From Torymus aiolomorphi (Eukaryota > Arthropoda > Insecta > Hymenoptera > Torymidae), in contig CM070876.1 in assembly GCA_036365515.1 (NCBI GenBank), forward strand, positions 93,059,800-93,123,799: a stretch of 64,000 nucleotides of DNA, in the 5' to 3' direction. Made by a program: the position numbers and the translations under genes. Each line of letters starts with the position of its first letter. Positions within the stretch are counted from its first letter, which is position 1. This document shows, in pieces, positions 35,339 to 44,839 of the stretch. Under the pieces are notes generated by a model. It was not told where the DNA came from, ran no database searches, and worked only from the letters and a program-made list of their open reading frames with translations.

Positions 35339-36115
35339 CGAGGGGTGTTCAAAAAGTAAGTTTCCCTAGTCTGCCGTTTTGCCCCAGCGCCATCTAGCGA
35401 GCTGGGACCGAACATAGTTTTAGTTTAGGATATACCGATAAGAGCGGAACCGGTCTTAGCTGCCGAAAAAATTTTTTTCATCAGTACCGGCTCGGAAACC
35501 ATGGAGCTACCTGTGAAAAACGTGTCCACCTGTGAGTTACGTGCAGTTATTTGCTTTTTAACTGCAAAAGGGCTTAATGGCAACGAAATTCACACTGAAT
35601 TAGTGCATATCCGGTACCACGATAAATGCAGATCGTTACTGTGAAGTGCTAAATAAACTTAAAAGTGCCGTTAAACGAAAGCGTCCTGGAAAATTATCGA
35701 GAAAAGTGTTGCTTTTTCACGACAATGCATGGCCTCATTCAGCAAAAAAAACACAAACCTGACTGGAAAAATTCAAATGGGAAATTTTTGGTCACCCACC
35801 CTACTCTCCAGATCTCGCACCAAGTGACTTTTTTCTTTTTCCTAAATTAAAGGAAAGTTTGGGTGGCCATCACTTCAATTCAAATGATGAAGTGAAAGAC
35901 ATCGTTAAATTATTCTTTAAAAAACAGGGCACGGATTTTTATAAACAAGGTTTGTCAAAGCTTGAGAACAGATATAAAAATGTATTCAAGTCCAAGGGGA
36001 CTATGTAGAAAAATAGTTTATAAGTCAAACAATAAATACATATGTTACTTTAACCTAAAAATTGTGTTTTGCTTTTTTCCCGGAGCAGGGAAACTTACTT
36101 TTTGAACACCCCTCG
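35339..36115 (+). mobile_element. Deleted mariner element, 777 bp, inside retroelement C
   Basis: The inverted ends are CGAGGGGTGTTCAAAAAG... and the matching reverse complement at 36088-36115, each followed by TA (35337-35338 and 36116-36117), the Tc1/mariner target duplication. The inside keeps only the two ends of a transposase on the plus strand. An N-terminal part with ELRAVICFLTAKGLNGNEIH lies near 35533-35592. A C-terminal part with HDNAWPHSAK is near 35719 and HPPYSPDLAPSDFF near 35793, the third catalytic Asp lying in the latter. About half of a 1.3-kb element is missing, so it is non-autonomous. Confidence 0.88.
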
Positions 36116-36117
36116 TA

Positions 36118-36345
36118 GACTGGGTGGCTAACACCTCCTCTATTGTCTGAACCGGGCGCGCCCCTTGCTTCGTTCCGCTCGCGCCCTGATTCGGAACGAT
36201 GTTGTCGGTTCCCTGCACCTGACGTTGTGAGTTAACGAAAGCCAATTTCCTACAATCATTTTTAAAATGTCCCATACGCTTGCAATAGTTGCACTGTACG
36301 TTACTCATATCTACACCTTTGGGTAGTTCGCTTAATTGTGGCGAG
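36118..36345 (-). pseudogene. Nucleocapsid zinc knuckle of retroelement C
   Basis: The frame reads CNYCKRMGHFKNDC, a CX2CX4HX4C zinc knuckle that binds genomic RNA during packaging, followed by a Gln/Thr-rich tail. It lies one frameshift (near 36345-36355) downstream of the capsid ORF. The mariner cuts it from the protease at 36117; codons past that point in the open frame belong to the mariner end. Confidence 0.8.
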
Positions 36346-37585
36346 TAATTGGTGCACCCTGTTTTCCCCCTAACGCCTGTACCGGGGTGGTATTGATGTT
36401 ATTTCGCGTATCGTTTCGGACACCTGCTCTTTCCGTACTCTTACCGTGCTTGTGATTATCCCTTTCAACCTGCTTATCAACGTATAACGCGTTATCTATC
36501 ACTTCTTGTAGCGGCAGATCTTTACTCATATTCATACGCAATCTGAATTCCGATGACAAACCATCGCGAAGTCCCTCTATTACATCACGGTCAATTTCCT
36601 GTATTTCGTAATCGTACAACTCCTCCCTCGTATCGCGTCTCTTCAAATCTGACATACCGTCGCGTATATCCATGATTTTATTTATATATACAAGCATGGT
36701 TTCCTCCCGTCCTTTTGTCATCGCATCTAATTTTCCCCTTAATTTATTCAAGGTTTCTGTGGGCGCGAATACACTCTTTAGCTTGTCTATGAATGTGTCT
36801 AAGTTCTCGAAATCTACGTTCTCTACTGCTATATAGGTACTCTCGTGCAGTTTATTCTTTAACATGTTTACTAATTCGGACTCTAGATAACGCGGCACAA
36901 GATTCACCGCACACTTGCAACGACTCACGAAGGAGGCTAAGTTAGTTCCGTCAAAATTAGTTACACTGTGCACAGCTTCCTTTAATCGAAAAGCGATAGG
37001 TATCTCCTGTGGAGGCACCGCCGCCTGTATATTTCCGCGCAGTTGCCGTAATTCCCTTATCTCGCGCCGTAACTCAGCCAGCTGTTCTACTACGTCTCCC
37101 TGTGTATTATCGCGCTCATTACTATTTTGCGAGTTCGTGCCAATTGTCTCGTTTGACACTATACGTACGGATGAGGTTTGTTTCAATGGCGTGGCCGGTT
37201 GTTTAACCGTAGCTACCGAACTCGCTGGGCCACCCTCCCTATTATTTACATTCAAGGTTTCTGCGCTCGTTCCTTCGCATCTCTTTTCGTTTCTGAGTCG
37301 AGCTAAGGCGGTTTTTTGTTGTTCTACGAGCCGCGAAATAGCTTGATACTTCGCGTCTTGCTCCTCTACAACATTGATAGCTTCGGCACGAATTCTTTCT
37401 ACTTCCTCGCGCATGTTATCCTCTCTTGTCCTTATCCATTCGTCATATTCATTTAACTCTGCTTCACGCTGCTTTAATTCGTGCAAGTATTCGTTCAACT
37501 CTTCTTTACCCACTTCTCCCTCGCTGTTCATGGCTTTAATGTAAGCTAATATTAACTGAGTCGAATTCACTCCAGCCACAGTCAC
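36332..37585 (-). CDS. Gag (capsid) protein of retroelement C
   Basis: A 417-residue frame, the longest undamaged part of the retroelement pol-gag set. Residues about 25-110 are charged and heptad-rich (ELNEYLHELKQREAELNEYD onward), predicting a coiled coil. A low-complexity Ser/Thr/Asn stretch follows. Residues about 205-385 match the helical Ty3/gypsy capsid pattern (FVSRCKCAVNLVP, FIDKLKSVFAP, YINKIMDIRDGM, VIEGLRDGLSSEFRLRM). It assembles the particle shell. The normal fusion to the zinc knuckle is lost by a frameshift just before the stop. The start at 37585 is the first ATG after the leader. Confidence 0.8.
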   Translation of the reverse strand: MTVAGVNSTQLILAYIKAMNSEGEVGKEELNEYLHELKQREAELNEYDEWIRTREDNMREEVERIRAEAINVVEEQDAKYQAISRLVEQQKTALARLRNEKRCEGTSAETLNVNNREGGPASSVATVKQPATPLKQTSSVRIVSNETIGTNSQNSNERDNTQGDVVEQLAELRREIRELRQLRGNIQAAVPPQEIPIAFRLKEAVHSVTNFDGTNLASFVSRCKCAVNLVPRYLESELVNMLKNKLHESTYIAVENVDFENLDTFIDKLKSVFAPTETLNKLRGKLDAMTKGREETMLVYINKIMDIRDGMSDLKRRDTREELYDYEIQEIDRDVIEGLRDGLSSEFRLRMNMSKDLPLQEVIDNALYVDKQVERDNHKHGKSTERAGVRNDTRNNINTTPVQALGGKQGAPITRHN

Positions 37586-38977
37586 TTACGTTATCAAATG
37601 TAATACAAAGAGAGTTTCCGCACTCATCGGAATATAAGAATAGAGAGAGACAAATAAAAACACGATTTATTTATTTTCTTTTTTTTTTAAACTTATGAAC
37701 TTTATTTTTAGACGAAACCTCAAAATACGTTATTTCTCTTGACCTGTAATTTGAGCAAAATCTCAATGAGAACTGGACTCCTTTTGCAACATTAATAACT
37801 ATAACTAAGCGACGCAATCAATTATATATATTTTTTCAGAAATCAATACGTACTAGAACCATTTTGTAACATATGTATATTTCTTCCTGACAAATTTAAA
37901 ATTTACGTGATGCTATCTGTTGCTATTTCTATTTATTTTTTATAATTCTTACTCAACTAAATGTTACTATTTCGTTCCATAACGAAAGCTTATACCAACC
38001 GTCGTATTTTCTAGTGGCGATAAATTTTATTAACAGATCGAACATAGCGTCCGAGACGCTGTCACCATTGTTATGTCCTGGGCCTTCGATATAAATCGGT
38101 GTGAAATCTACCGAAACAGCCCTGACGTTTATTTGGATGCTATTTTGGATCTGAACTGAAATTTCTCGAAAGATAAATATAGTCCTTATTTTTTACCGAA
38201 TTCTGGGAGGAAGTTGCGCCTTTATCTTCCGATCACGAATGGCAGTGCGTGGGTCGAACGTGGCGTGGTGAGTTCTATGCCAGGTAGATCGTTAGTTGTA
38301 CACACGTGGCTGGTCGTACGGTGACACGGATGTCACCCAGTTGATCCCCACGAACGTGTAAGCCCTCCCGTGACGAAAGGTAGGGCAGCACCATCCTGTG
38401 CTGTGCACTGATGTTGTATTCAAGGCCCGTTGGCCTAACCCAAAATTGACAAAGTTCGAAGTTCGAAATTCGGATGTTCTGTACACTGATATATTCGAGG
38501 CCCGGAGGTCTCACCAAAAATTTGACAAATTTCGAAGTTCGAAATTCAGAGATAATTAGAATGTGAATTTAATTATGTATAAATCCCAAAAAATAAGACA
38601 AAAATCGGAGCTGGATATTTCTTAAAAAACGGAAATTCGAATGTTCTTTACTCACATGAAAATAGGAAAAAATACGAAATGCCGAATATATTTAGGACAC
38701 CATAGGAGGAATGACTGATGGTCTTTGGAAAAATAAAAAAAAAACACGAGCAATTTTGATTTTAGACGAAAATAGCTTAAATTTATGACACAAGTTTATT
38801 AAATTCAAAACAAAGAAAGAATTTTAACATTAAACAATATTATCGGTTATTCGCCGCGACTTATAAGTACTAATACAAGAAACAATCGTAAGGCAGTTAC
38901 AAAGCTAATTTTGCGCAACGTGATTACAGAGATGGATTTTACGATTTCGGAGTTCGGACGCGACTGACTGGGTGCAC
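37586..38977 (-). other. 5' leader of retroelement C
   Basis: About 1.4 kb between LTR and gag with no supported ORF. A direct duplication of about 77 bp occurs (38414-38490 and 38491-38555, both with AAGTTCGAAGTTCGAAATTC-type ends). I could not see a TGG-starting primer-binding site directly after the LTR; the coding strand there reads GTGCACCCAGTCAGTCGCG. Confidence 0.6.
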
Positions 38978-39529
38978 TGCAACTCCCCGTTCCTAGGACC
39001 TCTCCCCCATGGTGGTGCTTCCGTTGATTGGCTACAGTTGGTCAGTTGTCGCTTTCTGATTCGTAGAGAACAAACATCGGAGAGTGGACTTAGGCACGTA
39101 CGCCCGAGTCCAGACGCTGATGCTGCAGCTATACGATATCTTCTTATCCGGCTGTTAGTATTTCGCTTCTACTGTACGTTATACTTTTATAACTTGATTT
39201 TTTCTCACGCCGTTATTACTACGTTATTGTTGCCTCTAAACGAATGTTGATAGCACGTACACAGAGAGAAGAAAATCCCTGTATAAAAAACGCATGATTT
39301 TATTTACTGTAAAGAAATATTGTTTAATATAGAGAGATTTCGTTAACTATTAAGGCATATAATTTTGCCACAAACATTATAATTTTATAATGTGAAATTT
39401 TATACTTGATCCACAATTTATACAAAATCTTTTTTTTTCTCTGTGTCCGGCAGTTTCGAAATACAGTTTTTGCTTATTCTACGTGGCTACAAAATTACAA
39501 AATTCGATTCTAATGATCACAACATAACA
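38978..39529 (-). repeat. 5' LTR of retroelement C, 552 bp
   Basis: It is a direct repeat of 28211-28755. Read on the coding strand it starts TGTTATGTTG and ends GGGGAGTTGCA. It should hold the promoter and start of transcription. It has seven more bases than the 3' copy near the inner end. Confidence 0.92.
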
Positions 39530-40479
39530 GTAGATACATCTTGACACTTATTGCAATTCAGAACACTTCTGGATTGAATTATATCTTATAGTGATCTAAA
39601 CTCAATTACCTCACTTTCACCTTCCTTAGAAAAAAAGCTGTATTTATTTTTATCCAATAAGAATTATTACTGATCCTTCCTTAAAATACTTTTAAACTAA
39701 ACCTTGCGCACGTTTTTATGTATTTACTTTCATACAGCATTCCTATCTTGAACTGAAGCTACTTCCCAAATCTCGACAAAACTGTCACTGCACGCTTATA
39801 CTATAATTACACTTATAAATACTTTTCAGATATATATTTTCACACATAAGCATTAAATTTTCACTCGTAAATTCACTTATGAATAAAAATAATCAAACAC
39901 TAGGAAAAAAATCTTTCTCCACGAGGAAGCAAAAACTCTGCAAAACAAACTGTTGAAATCATATTATTATGTATCTTTGCTTATATGAGCTGTAAACTGT
40001 GCAACTGTGTTTACACTGGTATTAGCAGACAAGTTATATATAGATACAAAAGGGAATATTCATATAGTAAATTGCTGTTGAATTTTGGTCACGGAATGGT
40101 CACTTTACTAGTAGGGAAGTGCAAAATTAACACAAGACGATTCCACTGAATTTCGAATTCCACCATATGGTTTATTTTATTTTTAGAATAAATTCCGTAT
40201 GTAAAGTTAATTATTTTGTTATCCTTATACTGATATGGTTTAAATAATGTCTTTTGACATTTTAAAACACATTTAAGTAAATCTTTTCGTATCATAAGCG
40301 TAAAAGCATAAAAAAGGCAAAATAAAAAAGATAATCAATTTTTCCGTCATTTTAATGATGGTATGCTCTTTCAACCATATTATCTTAAATTTTTTTAATG
40401 TTTGATCCAAACTATTTTTTGTAGGTTCAGAATAACATATATAATTAAGAAATGCAATAAAAAAATTGATTATTTCAAA
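39530..40479. other. AT-rich non-coding DNA
   Basis: No gene or recognisable repeat. The right flank of retroelement C does not resume Helitron B, so a deletion or rearrangement at this junction is likely. Confidence 0.5.
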
Positions 40480-41175
40480 ATATTTAGGTGTAAGACCGCC
40501 TTAAGTCCAATGGCTGTGTTTTTCTATACCTATTTCAAGACCTAAAAATTAAAGCTATCATTATTTTTGTTTTCGCATTCAATGGTGAATTGTAGGTGAC
40601 TATTGTAATATTAAAAGTGAACAGGATGGCTTCCGTTTTTTCTTTATTTGTTATTAAGATGCAATCGGCTGCATATCTCTTGTACAACAACAATTTCTTC
40701 TTGTGTTCATTAAGGCTATTTACTTCTAATAATTCTAAAGTGATGTCAGTAAACCATGGGCTAGTACAAAAGCCCGTGGAAACGCCATCACTTGCTTGTA
40801 GGATCCACTGTCATTAAATTGTAAATATGTTGAGCCCAAAAAAACTTGAATGCCTTCTAAGAATTCAATTGTTGAGAGATTTATTTTATTGTTCAAATAT
40901 TTCCATTTTTTTGGGATAGCTTAGAGAATAAAATCCGATGGAATATTTGTAAAGAGTGAGACTGCGTTGAACCAACATAATTCAAAGTCACAGAGAAGGG
41001 ACAGCTCGTCTGTTATAATTTGAAGTTCTGAACTATTTTTTATTATAGATTTCGGACACGGAAAATGTTTATTAAATAACAAGGAGAGACTCTTATCTAG
41101 TACGTAGGTAGGTTTATCTATTGCTGGGACTATGATTCTGATCGGATTGCCTACTTTGTGTATTTTGACTAACAC
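40480..41175 (-). pseudogene. Penelope-like element RT fragment
   Basis: On the minus strand the frame 41175-40921 reads KIHKVGNPIRIIVPAIDKPTY, then PKSIIKNSSEL and WFNAVSLFTNIP. This is the conserved RT region of Penelope-like elements. After a TAA the homology goes on in shifted frames to KRYAADCILI near 40655-40684, the YADD-type catalytic box with Ala in place of the first Asp. Several stops and frameshifts mark it as dead. The upstream edge (41176-41235) is a copy of a CGCGTAAGAAGG minisatellite unit that also borders the other Penelope fragment at 48560. Confidence 0.75.
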
Positions 41176-41334
41176 ATATCATCGCCTCGGAGGTAAAAGG
41201 TTACAGCTCGGCTCGGCGCGTAAGAAGGTTTGAAAAATGTCTTAAATATCTACTATTATCTTAAGTCGTGTGCCGTATGCCGTGTGCCGTCTATGACGTC
41301 ACGTCTACCACCCAATAACTTCATGTCTACAGGT

Positions 41335-41650
41335 AACCCTGACACCTAGACATCATCGATAAACTACTTGGTGCCCTTCCTTGTAGACTATATCTCGCCG
41401 ACCTGGAGGTCATCCTGAATACCTGGACATGGCGTACAGACAGTTTCCGGTATTTTCCGATAATTTAAATCAATATCTGGTGCCCTTCCTCGTACGCAAT
41501 GTCTCGACAACCTAGAGATCACTCTGACACCTAGATATCAGGCACAAATAGTTTCCGGTATTTTCGATAATTTTGATTTAATACCTGGTGCCCTTCCTCG
41601 TAGACGATGCTTTGCCGAACTGGACCTGCCTTGCCGGTATTTTTGATAAT
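41335..41650. repeat. Degenerate tandem repeat of about 118 bp
   Basis: Three partial units share TGGTGCCCTTCCTCGTA (41371 with one change, 41481, 41586) and GTTTCCGGTATTTTC, with a unit length of about 105-120 bp. Non-coding. Confidence 0.7.
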
Positions 41651-41704
41651 ATTGGCAGTTATTTTTTTGCATTATTGTATATGAAGCATTTTTCGATATG
41701 ATAT

Positions 41705-42005
41705 GATATGGTACATATGGGTGAATATCGGTGAGTATGCGTTAATATGGGTGAAAATATGTGTATGTCAATATACGTGGATATGGATAAATATGAATGA
41801 GAATGGGTGAGTATTGGTGGAAATGGGTGGGTATGTGTAAATATGGATGAAATGGGTGAGTATGGGCGGACATGGATGGGTGGATAATGGGTAAATATTG
41901 ATGGAAATGAGTATATAAAAGATGGTTGTAGGTTGTGATGCGTAAATGTGGGTGGGTAAATATGGGTGGGTAAATATTGGTGAATATGTACATATATGTA
42001 TCCAT
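41705..42005. repeat. Degenerate short-unit array of ATGGGTGA type
   Basis: Variants of ATGGGTGAATAT, ATGGGTGGGTA and GGATGAAATGGG recur for 300 bp. The open frame on its minus strand is only the His/Pro/Thr/Tyr-rich reading of this array. Confidence 0.7.
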
Positions 42006-42044
42006 ATATAGAACAGTTGAGTCAGCTGTACTGGCAGTAATTAT

Positions 42045-42445
42045 TTCAGTTAAATCGGGTTACAAAGTCCATTGTTTAAATTTATATTTTTCCGTAATCT
42101 TACGATAGTTCCTATTTTTAATTTTAAGTTGGGTTGCGGTAAGCAATTAGGGTTTAAAATTTCTTTTAAATTCAATTTGTAAAATTGTATTTTTTTATTG
42201 TTATTCGCATCTTCAGCCGTATCAATGCTTAAATATTCTCGGTGATCGACATTCATTCTTAATAATATTTATTCATTCATTTCCAAAACATGAATTTTTA
42301 GAAGCCAAAATTATGCTCTTATATATTCTTTATTATTTTCACATTCAAATTTCGTAGAAAATTTGCCTTCACCAATTGATAAAAGCCATCTTTTACAAAG
42401 CCAATTGAAGTATTACACAGAAACTTTTAACTTTTTGCAGTTTCT
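42045..42445 (-). pseudogene. Helitron helicase C-terminal scrap
   Basis: The minus strand reads REYLSIDTAEDANN and LPQPNLKLKIGTIVRLRKNINLNNGLCNP, matching the YLSxDS and LKVGxxVMLLRNLNxxxGLCNGT segments of Helitron helicases. Upstream pieces (FGNE near 42280, GEGKFS near 42360) continue it in shifted frames. It faces the plus-strand scrap that follows, so the two parts have been inverted against each other. Confidence 0.65.
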
Positions 42446-42469
42446 AAGAAGTTAAAAGTTTCATGGATT

Positions 42470-43315
42470 TGCTCATATGTAAACATGTTTATCCGATGGT
42501 TTATCCACTAATGCATCCCCATAGTGGTTTGGTGATAAGCAATGATAGGGTTCATAACAGTGAAAATAAGCCCTGAAGCTGAAAATAAGCCCTGAAAATA
42601 AGCTCCTGAAGCAATGCATCGTCTACTAAAATATAAAATGAGCGAGTTATAACCACTTATTTACAGATTGCCTGTTCACAATAAGGATGAACTACATGTT
42701 TACTTTAAAGAAAATATTGAAGAACAGTTAATAAGTAGAATTTATTTAGTAAGTCCAAAATAGCAAGAACGTTTCTTTTTAAGGATGTTATTATTTCATG
42801 TCAAATGAGCAACTTCGTATGAACATTTGAGAACATAGGACGGCATTACATATTTAAGATATTTCGATGCTACTAAAGCTAGAAATTTGATTGTAACAGA
42901 CGAAGAGTGGAATAAATACTTAGAAGTATCATCTTAATACATATTTCCTTGAAGTATGTGTAATTTATTTGCTTACATATGCTCCACAGATGAATAAAGA
43001 AGAAGGTCAACAATATGCATTAAGTGTAATAAATAATATCGTAACATCGCATGGTTTTTCTTTATCTGATTTTAACTTACCAGTTCTACAAAACACACGT
43101 TTTTTAATATTATAACAAAGTTGTAAACCATATTGACGAAGAAAGTATTATAAATGATAAACTTCTTACATTAACAGATGCTCAAGAATCATTTTTAACA
43201 CTGTTAATAATGCAATAGATGAAAAATGTAATGCCGCCAATTTATTAAAGAGAGAAAAAACTGTAGATATAATATTTAAATTACCTTTAAATGCCGATGA
43301 GCGAAATATTAGTAC
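42470..43315 (+). pseudogene. Helitron helicase N-terminal scrap
   Basis: Reading through stops, the plus strand gives RIYLVSPK near 42735, LLFHVK near 42788, SYEHLRT near 42815, DEEWNKYL near 42904, EEGQQYALSVINNIV near 43002, SHGFSLSDFNLPVLQ near 43048, and IIFKLPLNA near 43270. This is the same order as in Helitron A (SVSPKD, then the segment before Walker A, then FKLPL). The Walker A part itself is deleted. Many stops; dead. Confidence 0.7.
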
Positions 43316-44160
43316 CTGAAATTAGCACTTTAAATAAGGTTAAAATTGTGTTAAAATTTTTGAAAAATAGATTATTTAGCTGCATTATTCGATAAATTGA
43401 GCTAAAACTATACGTTTTGAGGTTAAAAATTTCTGCTACAATTATTTTATGTTTCTGGAAAATTAAGAATAATATATGTAATATTCTGTATTTGAAAAAA
43501 AAAATGTGACATTTGTAGCCTTGAAGAATCTGTAAAAACCGCGAAAATAGCGAAAAAACCGATTTTTTTGTTAGACACACACTTCGAAAAATCTGAAAAA
43601 ACTCACGCATATTGAAAATATACAAAAATTTATAAAAATATTTTTTTTTTTGAGAGCAAGACCCAGATTTAAAAAATTTTAAAACGCGTTTTTGAGGTTA
43701 TTTATGAGCACATAATACTACACAAAAAATATTTTCAAACTCTGTATGAAAAACAAAATTTTTCTTTTTTCAATCAACACGATAGTTCTTTGAGATGCCG
43801 AGAAATTAAATAAAGAAAATTTAATGAAATAAAATCCTTTTTTGAGGTTATGTCGCAGGGATTGGGTATCCCGGGGTCAAACAATTTTTTACAAATTATC
43901 TTGTTCTATGACACTTTTGGTCGTACCGGTCTCAAAGGAAAATCTAAACCAAGGCATTTTAGACTATCATAACCGGCTTGATAAAATCCCTTGTGAAATG
44001 TTGTCACATGGCAATCTTAAAGATGGAATATAGGCAAAAGTATAAATATTATTTATAAAGAATTTTATAAAAGAATAATTTTGGCTCCAAAAATTCAGAC
44101 TTTTGGGAAATATTATACAAAGTAAATGGCAACTAATGAGAATATTTAAGATTAACGAGA
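43316..44160. other. AT-rich non-coding DNA
   Basis: Short ORFs exist (43287-43625 minus, 43842-44033 plus), but they show no family resemblance and biased AT-rich composition. No repeat seen. Confidence 0.5.
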
Positions 44161-44166
44161 TTAAGA

Positions 44167-44385
44167 GCAACGTTTGGCTCAGTCGATAAGGCGCTTGTCT
44201 TCGGAAACAAATGCCGCTTAAGGGCATAGGTTCGAATCCCCGGCGGTCCCAATTTTTCGGCTGTGATAGGCTGGGGAGATAGATGCGCTGAGTGCCCTAA
44301 TCAACAGTCTACTACTGACGGTCAGTACGGGGACCTTGCCTAATCAGAAAAAAACACAGAAATATAACAAAATAACAAAAGTTAC
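44167..44385 (+). mobile_element. tRNA-derived SINE
   Basis: A box A-like TGGCTCAGTCG (44175-44185) and a perfect box B GGTTCGAATCC (44229-44239) lie 44 bases apart, as in a tRNA-type internal Pol III promoter. The cloverleaf is not well formed, with extra bases before box B. An unrelated body follows, and an A-rich tail of AAAAAAACACAG and ATAACAAAATAACAAAA closes it near 44385. This favours a SINE over a functional tRNA gene. The exact ends are approximate. Confidence 0.65.
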
Positions 44386-44839
44386 ATCGGCGTTTCAAGC
44401 TAAAGAACCACGGCCAATTTCGTAGACTTATTAGTCTACGAAAAATAATTTTTCATTTTGGTATAACATTCTAATATATGAAATAACTAAACTGAGTGAG
44501 CGTTAGTGAAGGAGGTAATATAGCTACATTAAAAAAAATCAACCTTAATATTTTTAGACAAAATTGACTTTATCTACAAAGAACTAATTTAAAAAATATA
44601 TATAAGATCTATTACAATACTACAATTTTAAGTAGATTAAAAATTTGTTGACTCCAGTTATAGTCAATAATAGAAAAACGCTTTTTTTAACTTTTTTTTA
44701 CTCATAATAAAATTCAGGAAATCACCTGAAGAATTTTTATGTGAATAGTTCTTATTACTGTTTATAAAGGAGTTTTTCTATAAAACTTTCAATGTTACGG
44801 TACCGAGATATAAAGTTTTCAAAAATATCAACATTACAG
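44386..44839. other. Non-coding DNA left of transposon T1
   Basis: AT-rich, nothing recognised. Confidence 0.5.

Larger units (their letters stand above)
28211..39529 (-). mobile_element. Retroelement C: Ty3/gypsy element with envelope, 11.3 kb
   Basis: Two direct LTRs (28211-28755 and 38978-39529) bound a minus-strand set in the order gag, nucleocapsid, protease, RT, RNase H, integrase, envelope. A polypurine tract touches the 3' LTR. The LTRs start TGTTATGT and end in TGCA or GGCA when read on the coding strand. They differ at roughly 20-25 positions by eye plus one 7-bp gap, so about 4 percent, suggesting an old but not ancient insertion. Flanks AAAAA and GTAGA do not match, so no target duplication is seen. 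Several stops and frameshifts and a mariner insertion (35339-36115) make it inactive. Confidence 0.9.

Noticed and set aside
38275..38517. 80-codon minus-strand ORF in the leader of retroelement C
   Set aside because: It covers the 77-bp leader duplication and has no relation to known gag or accessory proteins.
41742..42005. 87-codon ORF rich in His, Pro and Tyr
   Set aside because: It is the reverse reading of the ATGGGTGA-type degenerate array.
44167..44250. Functional tRNA gene
   Set aside because: Box A and box B are present, but extra bases disrupt the cloverleaf, and an unrelated body with A-rich tail follows. A SINE head fits better.
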